A stretch of 64,000 nt of DNA from CAKZML01 sp963823435. GTDB lineage: Bacteria > Pseudomonadota > Gammaproteobacteria > Steroidobacterales > BM003. This document shows, one piece after another, positions 47,408-57,300 of this stretch. A program made the position numbers and the translations under genes. The notes below the pieces were generated by a model. The model had not been told where the DNA came from, did not search any database, and saw nothing but the letters and a program-made list of their open reading frames with translations. The stretch spans positions 1-64,000 of the forward strand of contig CAWGLN010000006.1 of NCBI GenBank assembly GCA_963823435.1. Reading direction: 5' to 3'. Position 1 is the stretch's first letter. Each line of letters starts with the position of its first letter.

Positions 47408-48994
47408 ATGAGTGACAAACAGTCTGGCATCGGCGGCTATTTCGAGGAACTCAAGCGCCGCAAGGTGATCCGGGTCGCTATCGCCTACGTGGTTGGCGCC
47501 TGGGTGCTTATGCAAGTTGCCGATGCCACCTTCGAGCCGCTGAACCTGCCGTCCTGGTCAACCTCGCTGGTGCTGTGGTTGCTGGCCCTCGGGTTTCCGG
47601 TGGCCCTGATCCTTGCCTGGGCGCTGGAAGTGACTCCTGAAGGCATTCGTCGCACAAAGAAGCAGCGCCGCAAACCGGCCAGCGCGGCCAAGCAATCGGT
47701 TGCTGTCCAGACAGAACACTCCATCGCGGTGCTGCCCTTCGCCGACATGAGTCCGGAGAAAGACCAGGATCATTTCTGTGAAGGCATGGCGGAGGAAATC
47801 ATCAATTCCCTGTCCAGGATCCAGGGCGTGCAGGTCGCCTCGCGTACCGCCTCGTTCCAGTTCAAGGGCACCACCATGGATATCGACTCCATTGGTGAAC
47901 GCCTGAACGTAAACACCGTGCTTGAGGGCAGCGTGAGAAAGGCCGGGAATCACCTGCGTGTGACCGCCCAGTTGATCAATGTGGGTGACGGTTACCACAT
48001 CTGGTCGGAAGGTTTTGATCGTGAACTCAAGGATATTTTCGGGATTCAGAAAGAGATCGCCGAGAACGTGGCCAGGGCTTTCAAGCTGACCCTGAGCCCG
48101 AGCACGGAGAAGGCTATCGAGCATCAGCCGACCCAGAATATGGAGGCCTACGAATATTACCTGCGTGGACGTCGCCACTTCTATCAGCTGTGCGACTCGG
48201 GCTGGAAAAAGGCACGTGAAGAATTTTCACGCGCCATCGACCTGGATCCGGAGTACGCGCTTGCCTATGCCGGGCTGGCCGACTGCTTCTCGTTTATTTA
48301 TATGTACGCCGACAGTGCGGTCTCTGTGCGTCTGCAAGCCGAGACCAACAGCCGACTGGCGTTGCAACTTGCACCGGATGTCGCCCAGGTGCACGCGTCC
48401 CGCGGATTGGCCTTGTCGCATAGCAAACGCCAGGAGGGTGCGGAGAAGGCATTCGAACGCGCCATCGAACTGGATCCGAAACTCTATGACGCGTATTACT
48501 TCTATGGCCGTCATGCTTTTTCGAAGGGGAAATTTGAAAAAGCGGCCGAGTTGTTCGAGAAAGCGGCGGTAGTACGTCCTGATGATTACCAGGCGCTGGC
48601 GCTGCTGGCCCAGGTATACCGGGCGCTGGGTCAGGAGGAAGAAGGCAAGGATGCCCGCAGACGGACCCTGGAAGCTATTGAGAAGCGCCTGCAGACCTCG
48701 CCGGATGACGCCCGGGCGCTGTGTTTTGGTTCGGTAAATTTGATGGCTGCAGGCCAAAAGGAAAAGGGTATCGAGTGGCTGGAGCGAGCCAGGTCCAGCC
48801 AGCCGGATGATGCGCTGAATCTGTATAACGTGGCCTGCGTGTACGCCACTATCGGCGAGGTCGATGAGGCGCTCGACTGTCTGGAGAAATCCATCCGCAA
48901 GGGTATGGCGGAACTTGACTGGATGAAGAACGACAGCGACCTGGATAACCTGCGCGAGCATCCGCGCTTCAAGGCTTTACTCGAGAAACAGTAA
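47408..48994 (+). CDS. TPR-family copy H: membrane-anchored TolB/FlgO-like TPR protein, two-TM form
   Basis: 528 residues, unbroken, and by eye about 80 percent identical to copy G over its full length, with the same QSGIGGYFEELKRRKVIRVA start, the same lack of a third TM, and the same SPEKDQDHFCEGMAEEIINS and LAPDVAQVHASRGLALSHSK blocks. Differences concentrate in the TPR half (SGWKKAREEFSRAIDLDPEY, FEKAAELFEKAAVVRPDDYQ). It ends MKNDSDLDNLREHPRFKALL. It lies 145 bases after copy G in the same direction, with a repeat element between, so it is a recent tandem duplicate. Confidence 0.92.
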   Translation: MSDKQSGIGGYFEELKRRKVIRVAIAYVVGAWVLMQVADATFEPLNLPSWSTSLVLWLLALGFPVALILAWALEVTPEGIRRTKKQRRKPASAAKQSVAVQTEHSIAVLPFADMSPEKDQDHFCEGMAEEIINSLSRIQGVQVASRTASFQFKGTTMDIDSIGERLNVNTVLEGSVRKAGNHLRVTAQLINVGDGYHIWSEGFDRELKDIFGIQKEIAENVARAFKLTLSPSTEKAIEHQPTQNMEAYEYYLRGRRHFYQLCDSGWKKAREEFSRAIDLDPEYALAYAGLADCFSFIYMYADSAVSVRLQAETNSRLALQLAPDVAQVHASRGLALSHSKRQEGAEKAFERAIELDPKLYDAYYFYGRHAFSKGKFEKAAELFEKAAVVRPDDYQALALLAQVYRALGQEEEGKDARRRTLEAIEKRLQTSPDDARALCFGSVNLMAAGQKEKGIEWLERARSSQPDDALNLYNVACVYATIGEVDEALDCLEKSIRKGMAELDWMKNDSDLDNLREHPRFKALLEKQ

Positions 48995-49082
48995 TTCCCG
49001 CCGGATCAAGTTGCTCCGCTCCCTGATGTCAAATTGAGGAAACAGCGGCTCGTCCGCCCACACGAGCCCGTTTGCGCGCCAA

Positions 49083-49140
49083 GCCTGCCAGCCTAATAAT
49101 AACTTCTTGTTTCTGGACACTATTTATTTCGGCTGGCAGG
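49083..49140. repeat. Spaced inverted repeat in an intergenic region
   Basis: GCCTGCCAGCC at 49083-49093 and GGCTGGCAGG at 49131-49140 are inverted copies 37 bases apart, in the gap between copy H and the next lipoprotein gene. It may be a terminator or a binding site; no T run follows. Confidence 0.4.
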
Positions 49141-49204
49141 GAACGCCGGGGACTATAATTTCAGCTAGATGTTTTCGGTCTTCAGGGATGGGGGGTGAAA
49201 ATAC

Positions 49205-50533
49205 ATGAAACGCGTTTTCGACTGGCTGCCTTTCACTTTCCAGCCACACGTCCTGGTGCTTTGTCTTGTCTTCCCGGTACTGGCCGCTTGTGGCGGAGGC
49301 GGGGGTGGCGACGACGGCATCCCCCAGACGATGACCCTCACTGCCTACGCCGTCACGCCCAGTGAGGTGCGCATCGAGTGGACCTCTCACCCCGGCGTGA
49401 TCATTGGCTATGACCTGTATCGCGATGGCGCATCAGCTTACCCCTACCACCTCGACGGCACCGGTATCACCGACTGGGAACTCACGCCAGCCACCCGCTA
49501 TTGCTACCTGGTGTATGCCGTGTCCTTTCTGGGCGTAGAGGGTCAAAGCAACCAGGCTTGTGTCACCACGCCTTCACTCGCTGGCTGGAATATCGAGACT
49601 GTGGGCGCCGGCGACAGTCCCGGCCTGGCCCTGGATGCAGCCAATCAGCGTCATGTCAGTTATCGCAGTACCGGCGGAATCATGCTGGCGGTCAAGACCG
49701 GCGCCTGGCAGTACTCTGTGGTGGATGCGAATGCCGGCGGGTTCGGCGACACCGATGTGCAGGTAGACCGCAACAGCGCCAATCACCTGAGCTACTGGGA
49801 CTACACCAACGCACGCCTTATGGCTGCGACCGACGCTACCGGCGTCTGGATTTCCGAGCTTGTCGACAACGGGGGCAACGTCAATGCCCTGGCCCTGGAC
49901 GGGGCCGGCAACGCCCATCTGCTTTACAACATTCACGAGGACGGCACGATCAATTACGCGACCAATGCGTCCGGCGCCTGGGTGAGCCAGTGGTTGGCGG
50001 GCTTCTCCAGTGGCACCATTTACGACACGGACATCCTGGTGGACAACGGTGGGGTTGTGCACGCGCTATTTGCAATTGGAAGCCCGCAGGCCTGTTATGT
50101 TTACTACCTGACAAATCCCGGTGGTGTGTGGTCGGATCAGGTCATTGCCAGCGATACTAACTGTGGAGCAGCCCTGGCGCGGGCCTCAACGGGCGCCCTG
50201 CACATGGTGTATTCAACGCCATTCGGCCTGTCGCATGCCTTTTACGGCGGTGGTATTTGGCAGAGCGAGCAACTGGACAGTTTCAGCTGGATAGGAGGCG
50301 ACCGTGTGGCCCTGGCAATCGATGACGCCGATCACCTGCATATTGCCTATCGCGATCAGAACTTCGATTTGAAATATGCCACCAACTCCACGGGCAGTTG
50401 GGAACTTGCCTACGTGGACGGCGATGGGCGAGTGGGTCTCGATCCCTCCATCCTGGTGGATCCCTTAGGCCGGGTCAGCATCGCCTATACAGACGAGACG
50501 CGGGGAACGGTGAAGTTGGCGACCAGCCCCTGA
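49205..50533 (+). CDS. Lipoprotein with FN3-like domain and beta-propeller-like repeats
   Basis: 442 residues, unbroken. A long signal peptide with lipobox LAAC (about Cys29) and a Gly linker (GGGGGGDDG). One FN3-like domain follows: MTLTAYAVTPSEVRIEWTS, YDLYRDGASAY, YLVYAVSFLGVEGQSNQACV. About six repeats of the form LALDAANQRHVSYRSTG...LAVKTGAW, VQVDRNSANHLSYWDYTNAR, LALDGAGNAHLLYNIHEDG and LAIDDADHLHIAYRDQN come next, which should fold as a beta-propeller. It is probably a cell-surface or periplasmic binding protein; ligand unknown. Confidence 0.8.
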   Translation: MKRVFDWLPFTFQPHVLVLCLVFPVLAACGGGGGGDDGIPQTMTLTAYAVTPSEVRIEWTSHPGVIIGYDLYRDGASAYPYHLDGTGITDWELTPATRYCYLVYAVSFLGVEGQSNQACVTTPSLAGWNIETVGAGDSPGLALDAANQRHVSYRSTGGIMLAVKTGAWQYSVVDANAGGFGDTDVQVDRNSANHLSYWDYTNARLMAATDATGVWISELVDNGGNVNALALDGAGNAHLLYNIHEDGTINYATNASGAWVSQWLAGFSSGTIYDTDILVDNGGVVHALFAIGSPQACYVYYLTNPGGVWSDQVIASDTNCGAALARASTGALHMVYSTPFGLSHAFYGGGIWQSEQLDSFSWIGGDRVALAIDDADHLHIAYRDQNFDLKYATNSTGSWELAYVDGDGRVGLDPSILVDPLGRVSIAYTDETRGTVKLATSP

Positions 50534-50545
50534 GGGTAGCGGTCT

Positions 50546-50564
50546 AAAAGGGTGACAGGTGCCT
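50546..50564. repeat. Dispersed 19-base repeat copy
   Basis: AAAAGGGTGACAGGTGCCT, 17 of 19 bases identical to the copy at 43432-43450. It lies in the 45-base gap between two convergent genes. Confidence 0.55.
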
Positions 50565-50578
50565 GGTTTGTCGGGAGC

Positions 50579-52248
50579 TCAGATGAATCCGACCTCTGTC
50601 ATCAACTTGGTGAATCGCGGATCGTCACGTAATGGGTCCATCAGGGGGTCGACCAAAATCTGACTCACGCCCGGATCACCGATATCCCGCGCCCGGTAGC
50701 AGGGCGTCAAATGCCTGGTCGATGTTACCCCACTGGGCATGGACCTGGGCCTGCTGATACAGGCCGTTGTCGCGATAGCCGGCCAGCAGCATACGCCATG
50801 GCGGCATCGGCTTCCTCGATGTTGCCCAGCTTGTGCTCAAGGATTGCCAGGCCTGAAAATCGCATCCAGTCCAGCGGTTCCTTGGCCACCTCAAGGGCGG
50901 CGGCTTGTGCATCTCCCAGCATATACTGGCTCATGGCGATACCGTATCGCGGCCTGGGATAATGGGGGTCCAGCTCGAGTGTGTGGCGACATGCCCGGAT
51001 GGCCTCCTCGTAGCGACGGGAAAAATACAGGGCGTGCCCCAGCGACTGGTTGGCAAAGGTCGAGATGGGATCCAGTTCCTGTGCTTTTCTCGCAGCGGCC
51101 AGGGCGGCCTCAATGTCACCGGTATTCATACAAATATGTGAGTATTCAATCTGCACGCCCACATTACCCGGGTCCAGCGCCATGGCGGTTCCAATAGCCT
51201 TGCGCGACGCGGCCAGATCCAGCTTGTAGGCGAAGGTGATGTTGGCGAGGACCTGGTAACCGTCCGCCAGGTCGGGCGCGAGCGCTATGGCCTTCCTGGC
51301 AGCGTCTTCGGCCTGGCTGACCACCTGGTCCAGGTCCGCAAAATTATTCCTGGCCAATTGATCCAGCGAGTCCGCCAGGCCGGCATAGGCATTGGCGTAG
51401 TCCGGATCCAGTTCGATGGCACGCCGGTAGGCCGCCACCGCACTGTTGACCGCCGCTTCATCCGAACCCCGGTTGTGGTAATGCAGCCCCTTCAGGTAGG
51501 CCTTGTAGGCTTCCGAGTTGGTGGTGCCGCCGCTGTTGATCTTCGCGGTTTCCTCGCCGAGCAGTTTGCCCTTGAGCGCCTTGACCACGGCGCTGGCGAT
51601 CTCGTCCTGCACGGCGAAGATGTCGGTCAGCTCGCGATCAAAGGTCTCTGACCACAGGTGGTAACCGTCACCGGCATTGATCAGCTGCGCAGTGATTCTC
51701 ACCTTGGCGCCGGATTGGCGCACACTGCCTTCCAGCACCGTCGCCACGCCCAGGCGTTTTGCCACCTCGGCGATGTCGCCGGTATGTCCCTTGAAATGAA
51801 ACGAGGAGGTCCTGGCAGCGACTTTCAATTCGCTGACCTTGGCCAGCATATTTAGTAACTCCTCGGACAAGCCATCGGAGAAGTACTCGTTTTCTTTATT
51901 ACCGCTCATGTTCACGAATGGCAGCACCGCGACAGACGCGCTTGCCGGCGCGTGTCTATCAGCCGGCTTGGGCTCCTCGGAAGCGACGGGCGTAGCGGCA
52001 GCCGAGGGCGTTTCTCTCGCCTCGGTGCGCTTAAGCCCGTCCGGGGTCAGGTCAAAGGCCCAGGCGAATACCAGTACCAGGGGAAAGCCGATACCGACCA
52101 GCAACATAATGACGCTGAATACCCAGTCCGGCGCATTGATGTTGCCCAGGATGACATCGGATACCTGCAAGACAATCCACGCCACAACGACATAGGCGAT
52201 GCTGGCCTTGAATACGTGACGGCGCTTGAGTTCGGCGAAAAAAGACAT
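50579..52248 (-). CDS. TPR-family copy I: membrane-anchored TolB/FlgO-like TPR protein, two-TM form (frameshifts near the end)
   Basis: About 556 residues from ATG 52248. MSFFAELKRRHVFKASIAYV, two TMs with ILGNINAPDWVFS between (as in copy A), FDLTPDGLKRTEARE, and a Pro/Ala-rich linker in place of TM3. TolB/FlgO-like domain: SVAVLPFVNMSGNKENEYFS, VAARTSSFHFKGHTGDIAEV, TVLEGSVRQSGAKVRITAQL, FDRELTDIFAVQDEIASAV. TPRs: LDPDYANAYAGLADSLDQL, LAPDLADGYQVLANITFAY, LDPHYPRPRYGIAMSQYM. Indels near 50790 and 50695 hide the tail, which in the other frames reads GLYQQAQVHAQWGNIDQAF and PLMDPLRDDPRFTKLMTEVG, the family end. Confidence 0.88.
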
Positions 52249-52426
52249 CGTTATTTTGATTCCCGGTTGTCGCTGGCAATGATGGGACAATTTGACTGCG
52301 TTGTCGACAGCGCGAATTAGTATGCCCCATTGGTACCTGGGTTGTGATCGTGACTTGAGGTCAATTTTTCGGCAATAATGCCGTCAGGATATAGTTGAGG
52401 GACCGGCTAAAGTCATGACCGAAACC

Positions 52427-53944
52427 ATGAACCGCCTTGCATGCGTATTGCTGTTGTCCTGCCTGGTCGGGAGCGGCCTGGCGGGCTGTACTACAATGGC
52501 TCCGGATGTGCTGCCCGAAGAGGACGCGCTTCCGGCGGCTGATACCGCTTTCTGGCACGACATCGTCAACGCCCACCCCGCCGACTGGTATCACGTGCTC
52601 AATCATGGTGATGAAGCCCTGGTCTGGCGCCTGCGGGCCATCGACAGCGCCACTGTCTCTATCGACATGGAGACTTTCCTTTGGAAACCTGACCGCAGTG
52701 GCCTGCAGATTCTGGCCGGGCTGCTGGCTGCCGCCGATCGCGGTGTGCGGGTCAGGGTCATGCTGGATGACTCCTTCACCATGCACGAGGACCTGGCGCT
52801 GCATGCCATGGATGAACATCCCAACATTGAGTACCGTATCTACAACCCGTATCGGTATCGCCAGGACAATATGCTGCTGCGTCAGCTGTTCAACCTTGGT
52901 GATTTCTCCCGTGTGAATCACCGCATGCATAACAAGGCCCTGGTAGTAGATGGGCACGCGGCCATCATAGGCGGGCGCAATCTCGGTGATGAGTACTTCG
53001 GCTACGACGAGGCGTTCAACTTTCGTGACATGGAAGTGCTGACGGTTGGCGCGGGCGTCCAGGGCGTGTCGCATCACTTCGACAAGTACTGGAACAGTGG
53101 CTGGGCATTCCCGGTGCACGAGATCATAAAACCGGGCGAGGGCGCCCCCGATCTGCAGGCCATGCGTGAGTACCTGGCCGCCAATACGCCGCCCGCTGTA
53201 GCGCGTGATCCGCTTGCCCTCGAGGCCTTGTGGGTTTCCACCGCAAGGTATGCACATCCAGGAAATTCGGTATTTTTCTCCGATGCCCCGGCTCACATAA
53301 ACCCGGCGGCCGAGGAGGAGGCGCCAAACCAGTTGGCCGCCGCACTGATCGCGCTGATCGATGACGCCAACACCGAGGTGATCCTGGTGTCGGCCTACCT
53401 GATCCCAACGCCCGAATTTGAAGCCGCTATCGAGCGTGCCGAGAAGCGCGGAGTGCAGGTACGTATCCTGACCAACTCATTACGTTCCAACAATCACCTC
53501 GCGGCCCATAGCGCCTATCGTGGACACCTGGAGAGCCTGGTGTCTCACGGTGCCGACCTGCACGAGGTGCGTGTAGATGCGGCAGACCGCCAGCTGTATA
53601 TGCAAGAGCCGGTGCAGGACAAGCGCCTGGGCCTGCACGCCAAGATGCTCGTTATCGACGATGACCGCGTCTATGTGGGCAGTTGCAACCTCGATCCGCG
53701 TTCACTCAAGATTAATACCGAGGTTGGCTTGATCATCGAGAGCGAGCCCCTGAACCAGGCCCTGCGCGAGGCGCTCGCTGCGGACTTCGATTCGCGTAAT
53801 GCCTGGGCGGTGAGAATGTCGGAGGATGGCAATTTGCGATGGCATGGCGAAAACGTCGTGCTGGAAGCGCCGCCTGCTGATTCGCAGATAGAGCGTCTTG
53901 AGGACTGGTTCCTGGGGCTCTTGCCCATAGACGGACAAATGTAA
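52427..53944 (+). CDS. Phospholipase D family lipoprotein (cardiolipin synthase-like)
   Basis: About 505 residues. A signal peptide with lipobox LAGC (Cys21 counting from ATG 52427; an ATG at 52415 is also possible). Two PLD domains follow: a first HKD in HRMHNKALVVDGHAAIIGGR, N.GDEYFG, and a second in GLHAKMLVIDDDRVYVGSCN, LDPRS. IDMETFLWKPDRSGLQILAG and VILVSAYLIPTPEFEAAIER are family strands. The layout matches ClsC/YmdC-like enzymes that move phosphatidyl groups. The lipobox would put this one at the outer membrane. It is divergent from copy I across 178 bases. Confidence 0.9.
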   Translation: MNRLACVLLLSCLVGSGLAGCTTMAPDVLPEEDALPAADTAFWHDIVNAHPADWYHVLNHGDEALVWRLRAIDSATVSIDMETFLWKPDRSGLQILAGLLAAADRGVRVRVMLDDSFTMHEDLALHAMDEHPNIEYRIYNPYRYRQDNMLLRQLFNLGDFSRVNHRMHNKALVVDGHAAIIGGRNLGDEYFGYDEAFNFRDMEVLTVGAGVQGVSHHFDKYWNSGWAFPVHEIIKPGEGAPDLQAMREYLAANTPPAVARDPLALEALWVSTARYAHPGNSVFFSDAPAHINPAAEEEAPNQLAAALIALIDDANTEVILVSAYLIPTPEFEAAIERAEKRGVQVRILTNSLRSNNHLAAHSAYRGHLESLVSHGADLHEVRVDAADRQLYMQEPVQDKRLGLHAKMLVIDDDRVYVGSCNLDPRSLKINTEVGLIIESEPLNQALREALAADFDSRNAWAVRMSEDGNLRWHGENVVLEAPPADSQIERLEDWFLGLLPIDGQM

Positions 53945-54350
53945 ATCTCCCTGTGCATGATGCAGATTCTGTCAACTGCCGACCTGCTCCAGTTCGAATT
54001 CACACACTGATCGCAGACGACGGAGGTAGCGCCCGGGGACCCTCTTATCCAGGTGCCTCACCGGCGTGTCCGCGCCGAGACACATTCCAGTCTGGATTCA
54101 CTCCATTTTCTTGCGGCAATTACGAACTGGTTTCCGCAGCTATTCTGCGCTAGACATGACTAAAACCAAGAAAGCCGCCGCGCTAGGGAGCGTGCAAACA
54201 TCGGCAAGAGAATCTGACCTTTTTCAGGCGCCTGGTCCCTGGAAACCCGTACGAACATCGTTCACCTGTTTTGACAGACCTAAGCAGCCATGGCGCTGGA
54301 CCGGGTCTGGCTGATGTACGGGATCTGTTGAGGGAAACAGGAGAAAGGTT
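53945..54350. other. 406-base intergenic region
   Basis: No gene is supported. The start of the next gene is marked by AGGAGA 9 bases before ATG 54351. A stretch near 54210-54240 (CTGACCTTTTTCAGGCGCCTGGTCCC) loosely resembles the dispersed GGGTGACAGG(T/C)(A/G)CCTGG motif on the other strand, too weak to call a repeat. Confidence 0.4.
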
Positions 54351-57300
54351 ATGGCCAGGTTAGCCAGGTTGGTATTGCTACTGCTTGTATTGTTGTCGGG
54401 TTGCGACGGGTATGACCCGGACAAGACCGCTGCCTATCTTGCCGACCTCGGCATCACGGGCTACCAACTCGAACCGTCTTTCTCTTCCTCGACCTTCGAT
54501 TATGTGGCGACCATACCTCCTGGCACCGATTCCATCACCGTGGAAGTCGACCAGCACCCACCAGGGCGCCACGGTAACGGTCAACGGCGTACTGGTGGAA
54601 TCCGACGGCGGCAGTATCACCCTGCAGCTTGCCGCGGTGACGAACACGATCAAGGTCGTGGTGCTCTCGCCCGATAAAATGAGAACCAGGACGTATACGG
54701 TGTCGTGAGCAAGCAGTTGTTGAGCTATGCGGTTGGCGGCACGGTGAGCGGTCTGACCGGGACCGTGACCCTGCAAAACAATTCGGGCGACGACCTGGCG
54801 ATCGACGCAAACGGCGTGTTTGAGTTCACCGCCCCGGTCACCGATGGCGATGATTATGCCGTGACCGTCAGCACCCAGCCTGATGGACAACTGTGCAGCG
54901 TTACAAACGGTGCCGGCACGATAGACAGTGCCGATGTGACCGACGTTGCGGTGGACTGTGTCGACCTGTTTTCGGGTCTGTTCATCGATGATCTGGTCGA
55001 GGGTCTTGCCTACTCCTGCTCCTCGGGTATCTGGAATGAAACCACCGCGGCTGGAGAATTTTCCTGTCCCCAGGGAGATCAGATCACTTTCTGGCTGGGT
55101 ACGATTGAACTCGGACCGGTATCAACGTCTTCGATCATTTCACCCTACACCCTGTTTCCCGAAGACTCCCTGGCAGCATCAACCTGGCGCGCCTCTTGCA
55201 ATCCCTCGACTCGGATCACTCGCCGGATAATAATCTTGCACGTCTATTGCAGTCACTGGACTCGGACTTGCTCCCGGACAACGGTTTTATCGTAATCGAT
55301 GACGCCCTCGTCGCCCTGCTGCCACAGACGCTGGATTTTTCTCTCGATGACCCGGAATTTGAAGCGGCAATGACCTCGTATGGCATTACCCTGGTGTCCG
55401 CAGAGGTGGCCGAGGAGAACCTGAGACAGGCCATTGCCGAATACGTTCCGGCCAATAGCGCACCTGTGGCACAGGCCGGACCCGACCAAGCCGTGGGCGT
55501 CGGATCAACCGTTACCCTGAACGGCCTGGCCAGCAGCGACCCGGATGGGGATGCCTTGCTTTATCGCTGGAATTTTGTGTCCAGACCCGCAGGCAGCAGT
55601 GCGCAACTCGTTGCACCGCTTACATACGGTCCGTCGTTTGTTGCGGATGTCGCGGGCAGTTATGTCGTTCGCTTGCTGGTGTTTGACGGGACCGTGACGG
55701 GTATGGACAGCGTAACGGTTACCGCGAATACCGGCGTTGTGGTCCCCGCCGCGCCACAGGGTTTGCAGGCGGTTCCCGGCGACTCGTCGGTGGCGCTCTC
55801 CTGGGACGCAGTAAGTGGCGCGACGGGTTACGTGATCTATTGGAACACTACCGGGAATGTCACCACCTCAGGCAACTGGATAGGACCGATCGCGAGCACC
55901 CAGGCTAACCTGGGCAGCCTGACCAACGGCACGACCTACTACTACCGGGTCGCCGCGAGGAATGCATCCGGCGAGGGTCCGTTGTCCAACGAGGCCTCTG
56001 CGACCCCGACACGGCCGACCTACACTGTCGGAGGCACGGTAAGCGGCCTTACCGGTACGGTGACCTTGCAAAACAATGGCGGCGACAGTCTCGTGATCAA
56101 TGCGCCCGGAGGAGCTTTCGCGTTTTCGAACAGCATCCCGGATGGTGGCGGCTACAGCGTGACGGTCAGTTCCCAACCTGTCGGCCAGACCTGTAGCGTG
56201 ACCGACCCGGCCAGCGGCACGGTGGCGGCGCCGACGTGACTGACCTCGAGGTGGTCTGCGTTACCCACACCAACACCGTGGGTGGCACGGTCAGCGGCCT
56301 CACCGGCACGGTGATCCTGCAGAACAATGGCGCGGACAGTCTCGAGATTTCCGCTAACGGGGAATTCACATTCGCCACGGCGGTGGCTTACGGTGGTGAT
56401 TACCTGGTGACGGTCAGCGCCCATCCCCTGGGCCAGATTTGCAGCGTGGCCAATGGCAGCGGCGTCATGGCCGGCGCCGATGTGACCAACGTCAGCGTGA
56501 ACTGCTTTGACAGCGGCACGCCGACGACCTCCGACTGGAAATGGGCCAACCCCCTTCCCCAGGGGAATGATCTTACGGACGTCGCCTGGGGTAACGGCCA
56601 GTATGTTGCGGTGGGCCTGTATGGCACGGTCCTGACCAGTGACGACGGACTGACCTGGAGCGTTGGCGATATTGGTACCGATGCGTGGCTTTACGGGATT
56701 GTCTGGGACGGAAACCGGTTTGTTGCGGTTGGAGAGGACGCGACCGGGGCAGGCAACAGCAACCTTGCGATCAGTGGGGACGGCGTGAACTGGACATTGC
56801 AGGAAGTGGGTGCCCGATATGCCTTTTCAGACATTGCCTGGAGTGGCTCCCGGTATGTTGCGGTAGGTTATCAGAATCCAGATCCCCAGTTGGGTGGCTC
56901 CATCGTTGCCGTCAGTGCCACCAGCACGGATGGCGTGACATGGACGACCCAGACTCATGCAGGATTTTCATGGGATGACGTCGCGTGGAACGGCAGCGTG
57001 TTTGCGGTGATGGAACGTTCGGGTCTGATTCACACAAGCGATGACGGTCGTGAATTGGGTGACGACGGATATGGGTCTCACCGGCGCCAGTCTTGGCGAC
57101 ATCGGATCGGATGGTGCTCAATTCGTTGTCGTTGGCGGCGCAGACGGTGTGTACACGAGCCCCGATGGCCTGGCCTGGACACTTCAGCCAGGCACCAGCC
57201 TGGTCAGGGGTCCCAACATCACCTGGGATGGCAATCAGTTTGTGGTGGGAGGCTCTGGGGCTGTCTATACCAGCCAGGATGGAGTGACCTGGACAGGACA

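Noticed and set aside
52361..53296. Minus-strand open frame of about 311 codons
   Set aside because: Opposite the phospholipase D gene with its two HKD motifs; no recognisable protein.
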